A DNA stretch of 64,000 nucleotides, from positions 186,001 through 250,000 of the forward strand of contig NZ_CP029463.1 of assembly GCF_003148385.1 (NCBI RefSeq), in the 5' to 3' direction. Shown here one piece after another: positions 1 through 8,024 of the stretch; the first letter of the stretch is position 1; each line of letters begins with the position of its first letter. Source of the stretch: Flavobacterium sediminis (GTDB taxonomy: Bacteria; Bacteroidota; Bacteroidia; Flavobacteriales; Flavobacteriaceae). The notes below the pieces were generated by a model. That model saw only the letters and a list, made by a program, of their open reading frames with translations, made no database searches and was not told where the DNA came from. A program made the translations under genes and the position numbers.

Positions 1-1
1 T

Positions 2-427
2 ATCATGCTCTTTGCCTCCTATTCCATGCTTAAAGCAAAAGAAACGAGCGAACAGCCCAAAGAGGTTTCCCTGTTTACCTTACTGATACAAACCTTCTTT
101 ATCGGGGTTCTTATCGGTTTTGTAGGAGCCGGAGGCGGATTTTTGATCATTCCGACACTGGTTTTATTCGCACATCTTTCAATGAAAAAAGCCATCGGAA
201 CCTCTTTATTTGTCATTTCCATGAACTCCCTGATCGGCTTTTTAGGAGACGTCCAGAACTTAGAGATCGACTGGAAATTCTTACTCAGTTTTACATTGGT
301 TTCCATTGCCGGAATTTTTATAGGAACGTACCTTAATAAATTCATCAATGAAAAACAACTGAAAAAAGGATTTGCCTATTTTGTTTTAGCAATGGCGGTC
401 TTTATTTTATTTAAAGAAATGTTATAA
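2..427 (+). CDS. TSUP (TauE/SafE) family permease, 3' part
   Basis: C-terminal part of an integral membrane permease of the TSUP family, which moves sulfite, sulfoacetate or related anions. The reading frame is open to the left window edge, so the true start lies outside and the internal ATG at position 5 is probably not the start. Visible are about four hydrophobic segments, with a glycine-rich loop (GFVGAGGGF) and GTSLFVISMNSLIGF, both typical of the second half of these proteins. The next gene encodes an MBL/rhodanese sulfur enzyme, so a role in exporting oxidised sulfur is plausible. The substrate is inferred from context only. Confidence 0.85.
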   Translation: MMLFASYSMLKAKETSEQPKEVSLFTLLIQTFFIGVLIGFVGAGGGFLIIPTLVLFAHLSMKKAIGTSLFVISMNSLIGFLGDVQNLEIDWKFLLSFTLVSIAGIFIGTYLNKFINEKQLKKGFAYFVLAMAVFILFKEML

Positions 428-497
428 TGTAACAGGAGTTACTGCTTTTTTACTAAAAGTTGACTAATTTTACACTTGAAAACTAAAAAATTGAATT

Positions 498-1907
498 ATG
501 AAAGTAGAACAAATTTATACCGGATGTATAGCACATGCTGCTTACTATATTGAAAGCAACGGCGAAGCTGCCGTGTTTGATCCGCTGAGAGAAGTACAAC
601 CCTATATAGACAGAGCTGAAAAAGATAATGCTAAAATTAAATATATTTTTGAAACGCATTTTCATGCTGATTTCGTTTCAGGACATTTAGATCTGGCTAA
701 AAAAACAGGAGCACAAATAGTTTACGGTCCTACTGCTAAGCCGAATTTTGAAGCGATCATTGCTGAAGACGGACAAGAGTTCAAAATCGGTAACTATACC
801 ATTAAAGCCATTCATACTCCGGGACATACACTGGAAAGTACTTGTTACCTGCTAACGGATGAAAACGGCAAACAAAACGGAATTATTACCGGTGATACTT
901 TATTCATCGGTGATGTAGGTCGACCGGATCTGGCGCAAAAGTTAGTGGAAGACCTTACTCAGGAAGTTTTAGCCGAAAAATTATTCCATTCGCTACGCGA
1001 TAAGATCATGCCACTGGCAGACGACCTGATCGTATACCCGAACCACGGTGCCGGAAGTGCCTGCGGTAAAAACATGAGTAAAGAAACCACAGATACTTTA
1101 GGCAATCAAAAGAAAACCAATTATGCTCTGAGAGCTGATATGACCGTTGAGGAATTCAAAAAAGAATTACTGGAAGGTTTAACTCCTCCTCCGGCCTATT
1201 TCCCTCAGAATGTACTAATGAACATACAAGGCTATGAAAGTCTGGATAATGTAATGCAAAAAGCGAACAAACCGCTTTCTCCTGCTGAATTTGAAGCCGT
1301 AGCCAATCAAACAGATGCTATCGTTCTGGATGTCAGAAACGAAAGCGAATTTGTCAAAGAACACGTTCCGGGGTCTATATTCATCGGTTTACACGGTCAA
1401 TTTGCACCGTGGGTAGGAGCTTTAATTAAAGATGTAAAACAACCGATCCTCCTCATTGCGCCGGAAGGAAAAGAAGAAGAAACCGTAACCCGTTTATCAA
1501 GAGTAGGTTTTGATCATACTTTAGGCTACCTGAACGGAGGCGTTGAAGCCTGGAAAAAAGCCGGTTTTGAAACTGATTCTCTACAATCCGTAAGCCCTGA
1601 AGAGTTTGCTAAGCATTACAAAGACGCTATTGTTATCGATGCCCGAAGACCGGGCGAATTTACGGCAGAGCATATTGTAAATGCTAAAAGTATTCCGTTA
1701 GATTACTTAAACGAACACTTAGCAGAAGTTCCTAAAGCCGAACCGTTCTATGTACACTGTGCGGGCGGTTATCGCTCAGTGATCTGGGCTTCGATCATGA
1801 AAGCCAGAGGCTATCACAACATGATCAATGTTGAAAAAGGGATGGGCGGTATTCGCGATACAAATGTTGAACTGACTCAATATGTTTGTCCGACCACTTT
1901 AAAGTAA
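498..1907 (+). CDS. MBL-fold hydrolase with two rhodanese domains (persulfide dioxygenase-like)
   Basis: 469 aa cytoplasmic protein. The N-terminal metallo-beta-lactamase domain (about 1-245) has the metal motif THFHAD (H54, H56, D58, then H63), the HTPGHT histidine and the GDTLFIGDVGRPDL stretch typical of ETHE1/persulfide dioxygenase-like enzymes. Two rhodanese domains follow (about 255-355 and 365-465). The second has the active-site loop HCAGGYRS with Cys421. The first has IAPEGKEEE where the cysteine loop should be, so it is probably catalytically dead. Family knowledge suggests oxidation of glutathione or protein persulfide to sulfite, which fits the TSUP permease just upstream. No signal peptide is seen. 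Confidence 0.9.
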   Translation: MKVEQIYTGCIAHAAYYIESNGEAAVFDPLREVQPYIDRAEKDNAKIKYIFETHFHADFVSGHLDLAKKTGAQIVYGPTAKPNFEAIIAEDGQEFKIGNYTIKAIHTPGHTLESTCYLLTDENGKQNGIITGDTLFIGDVGRPDLAQKLVEDLTQEVLAEKLFHSLRDKIMPLADDLIVYPNHGAGSACGKNMSKETTDTLGNQKKTNYALRADMTVEEFKKELLEGLTPPPAYFPQNVLMNIQGYESLDNVMQKANKPLSPAEFEAVANQTDAIVLDVRNESEFVKEHVPGSIFIGLHGQFAPWVGALIKDVKQPILLIAPEGKEEETVTRLSRVGFDHTLGYLNGGVEAWKKAGFETDSLQSVSPEEFAKHYKDAIVIDARRPGEFTAEHIVNAKSIPLDYLNEHLAEVPKAEPFYVHCAGGYRSVIWASIMKARGYHNMINVEKGMGGIRDTNVELTQYVCPTTLK

Positions 1908-1927
1908 AAAGATTCATTTTAAATAGA

Positions 1928-1954
1928 AAATCAGGCGATTTGCCTGATTTTTTT
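1928..1954 (+). terminator. Rho-independent terminator after the MBL/rhodanese gene
   Basis: Nine-base inverted repeat AAATCAGGC / GCCTGATTT with a five-base loop followed by a T run. It separates the MBL gene from the thioredoxin lipoprotein. Confidence 0.85.
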
Positions 1955-2001
1955 ATGAAAAAATTAATACCGATCATACTTCCAAAACCATCTAAAATGG
2001 A

Positions 2002-2009
2002 TAATTTTG
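2002..2009 (+). promoter_or_regulatory. -7 promoter element of the TlpA-like lipoprotein
   Basis: TAATTTTG matches the Bacteroidota -7 consensus TAnnTTTG and lies 27 bases before ATG 2036. It argues for that start over the in-frame upstream ATGs, which lie before the expected transcript start. No clear -33 element is visible. Confidence 0.5.
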
Positions 2010-2035
2010 CCAAAACCTTAACACAAAGACTATTT

Positions 2036-3154
2036 ATGAAAAAACTGGCTTTACTAGCAACCGTAGCTTTTGCTTTTGTTTCTTGTCAAAAAGATGCAGA
2101 AAGTGGCTATACCATTACCGGAGACACAAAAGGTGTTGACAACGGCACAAAAGTTTATCTGCAAATTCAGGGTGAGAACGAATTGGTTCCGAAAGATACT
2201 GTTACGGTTGAGAACGGAAAATTTCAATTTAAAGGAGCTTCTGAATTACCGGAACTTGGCTTCTTAACGGTTGAAGGCAGTAATGGAATTCCTTTTATCC
2301 TGGAAAACGGAGCTATTTCAATTGCATTCGATAAAGATTCACTTCAAAATAATAAAATAGCGGGAACTGTTGAAAATGATATCTTTCAGGAATTCACCAC
2401 TAAGAACAATGCAGTGTATGACAAAATTATGTCGTACCAGAAAGAAAATCAGGAAAAATACATGACGGCACAATCATCCGGTGACACTGCTACAGTGAAC
2501 GGACTGATCAAGGATTTGGAGGAGATCAAATCAGAATTGGCTGATGTTCCGGTTCAGATCATTACCAACAACCCGAAAAGTTTTGTCGGTATCCTGTTGA
2601 CCGAGAACCAATTGTTGCGTCAGGAAATTTCAGTTGACGAAGCGCAAAAACGTTTGGACAACTTTGAACAAAAATTATTAGATACAAGAGCCGCTAAAAA
2701 TATTAAAAGTATAATAGAGGCTGCCAACTCTGTAGAAATCGGTAAAAAAGCACCTGATTTTTCAGCACCGTCTCCGGAAGGAAAAGAAATTTCATTAAAA
2801 GAATCATTGGGAAAAGTAACCATCATTGATTTCTGGGCTTCATGGTGTGGCCCTTGCCGTATGGAGAATCCTCATGTAGTGGAATTGTACAACCACTACC
2901 ACGACAAAGGACTGAACATTATCGGGGTTTCTCTTGACAAAGACGAAGCAAAATGGAAAGAAGCTATTGCTAAAGACGGTTTAACCTGGAACCATATCTC
3001 TAATTTAAAATTCTGGGCCGACCCGATCGCTGAGAAATACAACGTAAAAGCCATTCCGGCAACATTTATCGTTGATGCAAACGGTGTTATCATTGCCAAA
3101 GACCTTAGAGGTGCTGAACTTGACGCAAAGATCAAAGAACTTTTAGGTGAATAA
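2036..3154 (+). CDS. TlpA-like thioredoxin-domain lipoprotein (DUF4369 N-terminus)
   Basis: 372 aa exported lipoprotein. I chose ATG 2036 because it begins a lipoprotein signal (FAFVSC, Cys17) and follows a -7 promoter element. A longer in-frame reading begins at 1886 but adds 50 residues ahead of the signal peptide. Residues about 20-110 resemble the DUF4369 beta-rich domain, and 120-230 are helical and charged. A TlpA/AhpC-type thioredoxin domain follows, with WCGPC (Cys271, Cys274) after FWAS. These proteins act as membrane-tethered disulfide reductases in the periplasm. The exact partner is unknown. A strong palindromic terminator follows the gene. Confidence 0.92.
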   Translation: MKKLALLATVAFAFVSCQKDAESGYTITGDTKGVDNGTKVYLQIQGENELVPKDTVTVENGKFQFKGASELPELGFLTVEGSNGIPFILENGAISIAFDKDSLQNNKIAGTVENDIFQEFTTKNNAVYDKIMSYQKENQEKYMTAQSSGDTATVNGLIKDLEEIKSELADVPVQIITNNPKSFVGILLTENQLLRQEISVDEAQKRLDNFEQKLLDTRAAKNIKSIIEAANSVEIGKKAPDFSAPSPEGKEISLKESLGKVTIIDFWASWCGPCRMENPHVVELYNHYHDKGLNIIGVSLDKDEAKWKEAIAKDGLTWNHISNLKFWADPIAEKYNVKAIPATFIVDANGVIIAKDLRGAELDAKIKELLGE

Positions 3155-3176
3155 GCCCTCTTAAAATAACGTATAT

Positions 3177-3207
3177 AAAAAAATCTCCTATAGGAGATTT
3201 TTTTTAT
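3177..3207. terminator. Terminator between the thioredoxin lipoprotein and tRNA-Tyr
   Basis: Palindrome AAATCTCCTATAGGAGATTT flanked by an A run and a T run. It can work on both strands. Confidence 0.8.
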
Positions 3208-3261
3208 TTTTCTAATTTACAAATGGTTATAAATTATTTTAAAATTAATCGCATTTTGTAT

Positions 3262-3291
3262 TTGTAAGTTTTAAAAACAATCCTATATTTG
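3262..3291 (+). promoter_or_regulatory. Promoter of tRNA-Tyr
   Basis: TTG at 3262-3264, then 19 bases, then TATATTTG at 3284-3291. This matches the Bacteroidota sigma-A promoter layout (TTG, N19, TAnnTTTG) and lies 27 bases before the mature tRNA. Confidence 0.8.
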
Positions 3292-3318
3292 CAACCGCTT
3301 ACAAGATAAGCACAGGCT

Positions 3319-3400
3319 GGGGAGATACTCAAGCGGCCAACGAGGGCAGACTGTAAATCTGCTGGTTACACCTTCGCAGGTTCGAATCCTGCTCTCCCCA
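3319..3400 (+). tRNA. tRNA-Tyr (GTA)
   Basis: 82 nt class II tRNA. Acceptor arms GGGGAGA / TCTCCCC with discriminator A, anticodon stem GCAGA / TCTGC around the loop CTGTAAA (anticodon GTA), a long variable arm, and T arm GCAGG-TTCGAAT-CCTGC. The terminal CCA is not encoded. Confidence 0.97.
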
Positions 3401-3418
3401 CGAATAAATAGAATCAAT

Positions 3419-3452
3419 AAAAAAACGCCAAGCCTTGCTTAGGCGTTTTTTT
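3419..3452 (+). terminator. Terminator downstream of tRNA-Tyr
   Basis: AAAAACGCC / GGCGTTTTT stem with an AAG..CTT inner extension, followed by a T run. Confidence 0.85.
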
Positions 3453-3788
3453 GTTGGTTTTATTTTCAAAGCGTAGCTTTGCAGGAAAAGCGAAGCTAAT
3501 CCTGTTTCGTGGTATTTTATACCTGATAACCAAGTTTACTTTTATAAATGTTTTGGGATTTTTTGTTTGAGTAAGGTTTCCTTACTCAGGATCACAAACG
3601 AAGTGAGTAATTCTGCTCCCTAAATGCTTTACTGCTCTGTATTTCTTTCAAAGGTCTCTTCCTTTTTTCTTTTAATTTCCTCTTACTTATTATAGTAACG
3701 ATCTAATTTCTAACAATAAAATTTTATTTTGTAAAGAAAAGTTGTATATATTTGAAACTATATTAGTTGGTAATTAAATAAAAATACA
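3453..3788. other. Intergenic region between tRNA-Tyr and the parA-like gene
   Basis: No supportable gene. It holds a perfect nine-base inverted repeat TGAGTAAGG-TTT-CCTTACTCA (3568-3588) and, nearer the gene, a TATATTTG -7-like element (3747-3754). The G+C content drops toward the right. I saw no direct copy of the tRNA 3' end that would mark an attachment site. Confidence 0.5.
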
Positions 3789-4844
3789 ATGAAAATATTA
3801 ACTTTTTATAATCATAAAGGAGGTGTTTCTAAAACATCAACGACCTTTAATGTGGCTCATCTATTAGCTGAAAAAGGTAAAAAAGTATTAGTTGTAGATG
3901 CTGATCCTCAATGTAATATCACCGAGTTACTTATTGGTGATCTAATAGCTGAATATGATGAAAAAATGGAATCAACAGGTAAAGAAAATGAAATACCAGG
4001 AACAACATTATTGAATATTTTATCCCCAAGAATTAGTGGTGATATTCCAGAAGTTGATATAAGTAAGATTGAAAATGTAAAGGTAAAAGAAAAACTCTTT
4101 TTAATACGTGGAGATGTTCAGCTAAGCAGCATTGAAGATGCTCTTTCAGAGTCTCATCAACAGCGATTCTCAACAAAAATCCATGAGAAAAGAACATATG
4201 TTGCAATTGGAGACTTCCTAACTAGGTATGGTCTTAAAAATTCATTTGATTATATTTTTATAGATGTCGGTCCGAGTTCTGGTTCATTAACGAGAAGTTG
4301 TTTTCTCTCATGTGATTGTTTTTTTGTTCCAGTTGCACCAGACAGATTCAACATACAAGCAATAAAAACATTATCTTTAATAATTGATCGATGGATCGGT
4401 GAACATGATAAGGTAGTATCCGATTTTAAAGCTTTAGGCTTACCTGTCAAAGAAGGTAAACCTAAATTTTTAGGTACAATACCACAGCATTACAAATTAT
4501 TAAAAGGAAAACCAAAACCAGGTTACAAATTATGGATGGACAGACTTCCAAAAACAGTAATTGACAATTTATTCCCTATTCTTAAAAAATATTCTACTCA
4601 AACTAATGATTTAACAAATGGTCTGAATGAAGATACAATTTCAACTCCTTCAATTCCCGATTTTCAAAGTTTAGCCCCCTTGATGCAAGAATTTTGTGTC
4701 CCCGTATATGCAGTTAAACAATCAATGACTGCCTCTATTACTGAAAAAGGAGGGCAATGGGGTGGTGGAACTTGGGACGATGCTACTAGACGCATGAGTG
4801 AATTTAAATCAATGTTTGAAAAAATAATTGACCGTATAAACTAA
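3789..4844 (+). CDS. ParA-type (deviant Walker A) ATPase
   Basis: 351 aa cytoplasmic protein. The N-terminus has the deviant Walker A motif KGGVSKTS (residues 10-17), the strand VLVVDADPQCN and a later DVGPS switch-like segment, all typical of ParA/MinD/Soj P-loop ATPases. The length exceeds a minimal ParA, and the C-terminal region (about 240-351), with a TEKGGQWGGGTW stretch, is not recognised. No ParB gene is adjacent. The partner gene starts 12 bases downstream on the same strand and encodes a cyclase-like protein. Base composition is very AT-rich compared with flanking housekeeping genes, and the pair sits beside a tRNA, so transfer is likely. The role is unknown. Confidence 0.85.
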   Translation: MKILTFYNHKGGVSKTSTTFNVAHLLAEKGKKVLVVDADPQCNITELLIGDLIAEYDEKMESTGKENEIPGTTLLNILSPRISGDIPEVDISKIENVKVKEKLFLIRGDVQLSSIEDALSESHQQRFSTKIHEKRTYVAIGDFLTRYGLKNSFDYIFIDVGPSSGSLTRSCFLSCDCFFVPVAPDRFNIQAIKTLSLIIDRWIGEHDKVVSDFKALGLPVKEGKPKFLGTIPQHYKLLKGKPKPGYKLWMDRLPKTVIDNLFPILKKYSTQTNDLTNGLNEDTISTPSIPDFQSLAPLMQEFCVPVYAVKQSMTASITEKGGQWGGGTWDDATRRMSEFKSMFEKIIDRIN

Positions 4845-4856
4845 AATTACAAAATT

Positions 4857-5513
4857 ATGCTTGATTATCATTTTGTAGCTTTTTTAGACATTTTAGGCTA
4901 TTCTAATATGGTTAAATCAGATTTAGAAGGACCTTCAGGTGAGGAAAAATATTTTCAGAAACTTCTTGATTTACATAAAGAAACAAATAGTTTAAAATAT
5001 GAAAAACTAGAATTCACATTAATTCAATTCTCTGATTCAATAATCATTTCTGCACCATTTGACCATAGTTCTTTTCATTCATTTTCAAAGTTAATTGCAG
5101 AATATCAATTGAAACTTTTACTAAGGGGAATACTTATAAGAGGAGGGGTTACTTATGGTAAACATTATTACAAAGATGACTTCTTATTTAGTTCTGGTTT
5201 AATTGATGCATACGGAATTGAAAGTAAATTAGCACGTTACCCTAGAATAATAATTTCTAATGATTTATTTGAACTTATGGTTTCTCATAAAGTCAATTTG
5301 GAGTACACATTGAATGATAATAACTATAAAATTATAGATTTTATTAAGACTTCATCAATTGAACAAGTTCAGATTTCAATAATTAATGATATCATTGAAA
5401 AACTTGAAAGAAATAAAAATGAAACAATTTCTGAAAAAGGATTATGGTTAAAGGAATATATAAACTTTAAAATACCCTCGACACCTTTTCAATATATTAG
5501 ATTTAGAAAATAA
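4857..5513 (+). CDS. Class III nucleotidyl cyclase-like protein
   Basis: 218 aa soluble protein. The spacing of motifs matches the class III cyclase fold: AFLDILGYS with Asp11 (compare DIxGFT), QFSDS with Asp60 (compare GDA), LIRGGVTYG at 93-101 (compare GIHTG), and a later segment IDAYGIESKLARYPRIIIS (compare the VNxAaR region). Both metal-binding aspartates appear present. Family knowledge: related compact cyclases include the Pycsar pyrimidine cyclases of phage defence, but many members have no known role. It probably shares a transcript with the ParA-like gene 12 bases upstream. Function is inferred from motifs and no product is claimed. Confidence 0.6.
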   Translation: MLDYHFVAFLDILGYSNMVKSDLEGPSGEEKYFQKLLDLHKETNSLKYEKLEFTLIQFSDSIIISAPFDHSSFHSFSKLIAEYQLKLLLRGILIRGGVTYGKHYYKDDFLFSSGLIDAYGIESKLARYPRIIISNDLFELMVSHKVNLEYTLNDNNYKIIDFIKTSSIEQVQISIINDIIEKLERNKNETISEKGLWLKEYINFKIPSTPFQYIRFRK

Positions 5514-5570
5514 TAACGCTTGCTAGCTCAAGCAAAATACTCACTCAAACGTAACAAAACGCTAAACAAA

Positions 5571-5602
5571 AAAAAATCCCGAAGCCTAAACTTCGGGATT
5601 TT
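5571..5602. terminator. Bidirectional terminator
   Basis: AAAATCCCGAAG / CTTCGGGATTTT stem with a six-base loop, between the convergent cyclase-like and SIMPL genes. It serves both strands. Confidence 0.9.
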
Positions 5603-5621
5603 CTATTTTAAAAAACTTTTT

Positions 5622-6311
5622 TTATTTCAATTCAAAACTCACAGAAACATTTGCCGTTACTTCGATCTCCCCTATCGCTAAGGTTTCTCTCGGTGCTGCA
5701 TCGGCCATTTCTGCTACTGCATAGGTTTTATACATCGGTCTCGGGTAATTAACCTGTGAGTTATCGCTAATTTGTAACGCCTTGCCCACTTTTTGTCCTA
5801 AAACCGAAACATAGTCTTCCGCTTTCTTTTTCGCGTCCAGCATGGCTTTAACACGCGCTTCTGACTCGTATTGCTCTAACGTAGACGATTTGAATTCCAC
5901 TCCCTGAATGTTGTTCACTCCGGCATCGACCAAACTCATTAGTAAAGCATCGTATTTTTTCAGATCTTTTAAGTGTATGCTGATGGTTTGATTGGCATAA
6001 TAACTGTATTTCTTCTGGTTGTAATCGTAATTCTTGCGCAAGGACACATTCTGTGTCTGGTAATCGCTTGCCGGGATTCCGTTTTTCTTAATGGCTTTGA
6101 TGATGGCATCAACCGTCTCATCGTTTTTCTTTTTTACCTCTGTGGCATCTTTTCCTGTATTTTCAACGCCTAAAGTAATAACCGCCTGATCCGGTACTAC
6201 TTTAATTTTACCTTCTCCGCTCACTGAGATCTGAGGAACAGGTTCCTGAATTTGATTTTGGGCCATCATAGCTGTTGTTGCAAATGTTAAAATCAGAACT
6301 AATTTTTTCAT
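5622..6311 (-). CDS. SIMPL domain (DUF541) periplasmic protein
   Basis: 229 aa. It begins with a signal peptide (MKKLVLILTFATTAMMAQ), followed by one DUF541/SIMPL domain: ISVSGEGKIKVVPDQAVITLGVENTGKDA near the start, a central charged helix and an A-K-K-K-A-E-D-Y helix near residues 160-170. Family members (E. coli YggE, BP26) are periplasmic and linked to stress tolerance, with no known enzyme activity. The length is normal for the family. It lies 48 bases after the rhomboid gene on the same strand and ends at a bidirectional terminator. Confidence 0.92.
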   Translation of the reverse strand: MKKLVLILTFATTAMMAQNQIQEPVPQISVSGEGKIKVVPDQAVITLGVENTGKDATEVKKKNDETVDAIIKAIKKNGIPASDYQTQNVSLRKNYDYNQKKYSYYANQTISIHLKDLKKYDALLMSLVDAGVNNIQGVEFKSSTLEQYESEARVKAMLDAKKKAEDYVSVLGQKVGKALQISDNSQVNYPRPMYKTYAVAEMADAAPRETLAIGEIEVTANVSVSFELK

Positions 6312-6359
6312 ACTATATTTTGTTTTTCAGATAATTTATCCAATTGTCGTGCCAAAATC

Positions 6360-6998
6360 TTACAACTTATTGTTTTTGTACAAATAAAAAAGCAGCAGAA
6401 TAGGTATTGTTAACAAGATCAGCATTTTAGTATTGGTCACTAACATCGACGGATCTTTGAGTAAAGTCATCAGATACCCGGCGATCGCTCCTCCGAAATG
6501 CGCCGTATGACCGATATTATCATTTTTAGCACGCATTCCGTAGATCGAGTACAGCAAATAACCTATTCCGAAAAGATACCCCGGAATAGGAATGAAAAAA
6601 TACAACGCTAAGGTCATTTCCGGATACAAGAGTATGGAACTGTAAATAATTCCGGTTACTGCTCCGGAAGCCCCTACGGCTCTATAATAATAGTCGTCTT
6701 TGTGCAAATACAACGTCAGCAAGTTTCCGGCAACTAAACTTCCGAAATAAATATACAGGAAATACATGTTGCCCAAAGTATGAGAAACAACCGGCGCAAA
6801 AAAGTACAAGGTCAGCATATTAAATGCGAGGTGCATAATATCGACGTGCAAAAAGCCGCTGGTCAATATCCTGATCTGTTCGCCTGCTTTAACAGAGCCA
6901 ACATGGAACTCGTATTTCCTGAAAAAAGCCATGTCGTTAAAGCCTTTAAAGCTTACCAAAACATTAATTCCGATTATAGTCAGTAAGAAAATATCCAT
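6360..6998 (-). CDS. Rhomboid family intramembrane serine protease
   Basis: 212 aa with six predicted membrane segments. The catalytic dyad is visible: Ser111 in GASGAV and His167 in GHTAHFGG. His56 and Asn60 (HLAFN) are the usual oxyanion-stabilising pair. Rhomboids cleave membrane-embedded substrates within the lipid bilayer. The substrate here is unknown. The gene is divergent from the LpxL-like acyltransferase and co-directional with the SIMPL gene. Confidence 0.94.
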   Translation of the reverse strand: MDIFLLTIIGINVLVSFKGFNDMAFFRKYEFHVGSVKAGEQIRILTSGFLHVDIMHLAFNMLTLYFFAPVVSHTLGNMYFLYIYFGSLVAGNLLTLYLHKDDYYYRAVGASGAVTGIIYSSILLYPEMTLALYFFIPIPGYLFGIGYLLYSIYGMRAKNDNIGHTAHFGGAIAGYLMTLLKDPSMLVTNTKMLILLTIPILLLFYLYKNNKL

Positions 6999-7059
6999 TG
7001 ATTTGTTTTTCGGTAAAATTACTAATAGTTAATTTATTTTAAAACTACTTTAAAAAAAG

Positions 7060-7067
7060 TATTTTTG
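7060..7067 (+). promoter_or_regulatory. -7 promoter element of the LpxL-like gene
   Basis: TATTTTTG (TAnnTTTG) 17 bases before ATG 7085. No obvious -33 element. Confidence 0.45.
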
Positions 7068-7084
7068 TAAAAAGTTTTTAATAA

Positions 7085-7975
7085 ATGCAGCGTATTGCCT
7101 ATTACTTTGCTTACCCGATATTATGGATAGTATCTATACTTCCGTTCCCTATATTCTATTTTGTTTCCGATTGTATAAAGGTCATCATTTACAACATTAT
7201 CGGTTATCGTAAAAAAACGGTCAGATCTAATATTGAACTGGCTTTTCCGAACTTAAGTAAAAAAGAACGATTAGCCATCGAAAAAAAATCGTACCGCCAT
7301 TTATGCGATATGTTTATGGAAATGGTCAAAACCATGACTATTTCTAAAAAAGAGATTCAAAAGCGTTTTAGGTTTACCAATCTGGATCTGTTCGAAGAAT
7401 ACGAAGATAAAGGCAAAAGTATCATTCTGTTCTATGCCCATTACGCCAGTTGGGAATGGTCCGTTACCTTAGGAACTTACATACGGTTTAAAGGATTCGG
7501 CATCTACAAAAGAATCAAGAACCCGTACTTTGACCATTTAATGAGAAGTATCCGTTCGCGGTTCGACGCTACTTTACTGGATACCAAACACACGGTAAAA
7601 GAAGTGACTGAAAACCAAAACAAAGGAATTCTGGGCGTTTACGGATTTATCAGTGACCAAACGCCGGGCGGTAGTAGCAGAGCCAAATATTGGGATACCT
7701 TTCTGGGGCATGAAGTACCGATCCATACCGGAGGTGAAATGCTGGCAAGACATCTGGATATGAATGTTCTTTATATGAAAGTAAAGAAAATAAAACGCGG
7801 TTACTACGAGGCCACTTTTATCCCGATAACGGATAACAATATTGAAACCTTACCGGAATTTGAAGTAAGCAGACGTTTTATCCGAGAAGTGGAAAAACAG
7901 ATCTATGAAGCTCCGGAATATTATTTCTGGACTCACAAACGTTGGAAATTCAAACGAAATAAGAAGAAAAAATAA
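7085..7975 (+). CDS. Lipid A biosynthesis acyltransferase family (LpxL/HtrB-like)
   Basis: 296 aa inner-membrane acyltransferase. An N-terminal membrane segment (about 5-35) is followed by a lysophospholipid acyltransferase domain with the catalytic H-x4-E motif HYASWE (His119, Glu124), then ISDQTPGG, which is typical of LpxL/LpxM. The C-terminus is strongly basic (KRWKFKRNKKKK), as is common for membrane-surface enzymes. The family adds a secondary acyl chain to Kdo2-lipid IVA. Acyl specificity cannot be read from the sequence. Its own promoter lies in the short divergent gap to the rhomboid gene. Confidence 0.92.
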   Translation: MQRIAYYFAYPILWIVSILPFPIFYFVSDCIKVIIYNIIGYRKKTVRSNIELAFPNLSKKERLAIEKKSYRHLCDMFMEMVKTMTISKKEIQKRFRFTNLDLFEEYEDKGKSIILFYAHYASWEWSVTLGTYIRFKGFGIYKRIKNPYFDHLMRSIRSRFDATLLDTKHTVKEVTENQNKGILGVYGFISDQTPGGSSRAKYWDTFLGHEVPIHTGGEMLARHLDMNVLYMKVKKIKRGYYEATFIPITDNNIETLPEFEVSRRFIREVEKQIYEAPEYYFWTHKRWKFKRNKKKK

Positions 7976-8024
7976 GGCTTTTCAATCTCATTAATTTTAC
8001 CCCAGATTTATACTGATCTGTTTT

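Noticed and set aside
3400-5600. Possible attachment site pair marking a tRNA-Tyr genomic island
   Set aside because: No direct copy of the tRNA 3' end was found right of the ParA/cyclase pair and no integrase is present; the insertion idea rests on composition only.
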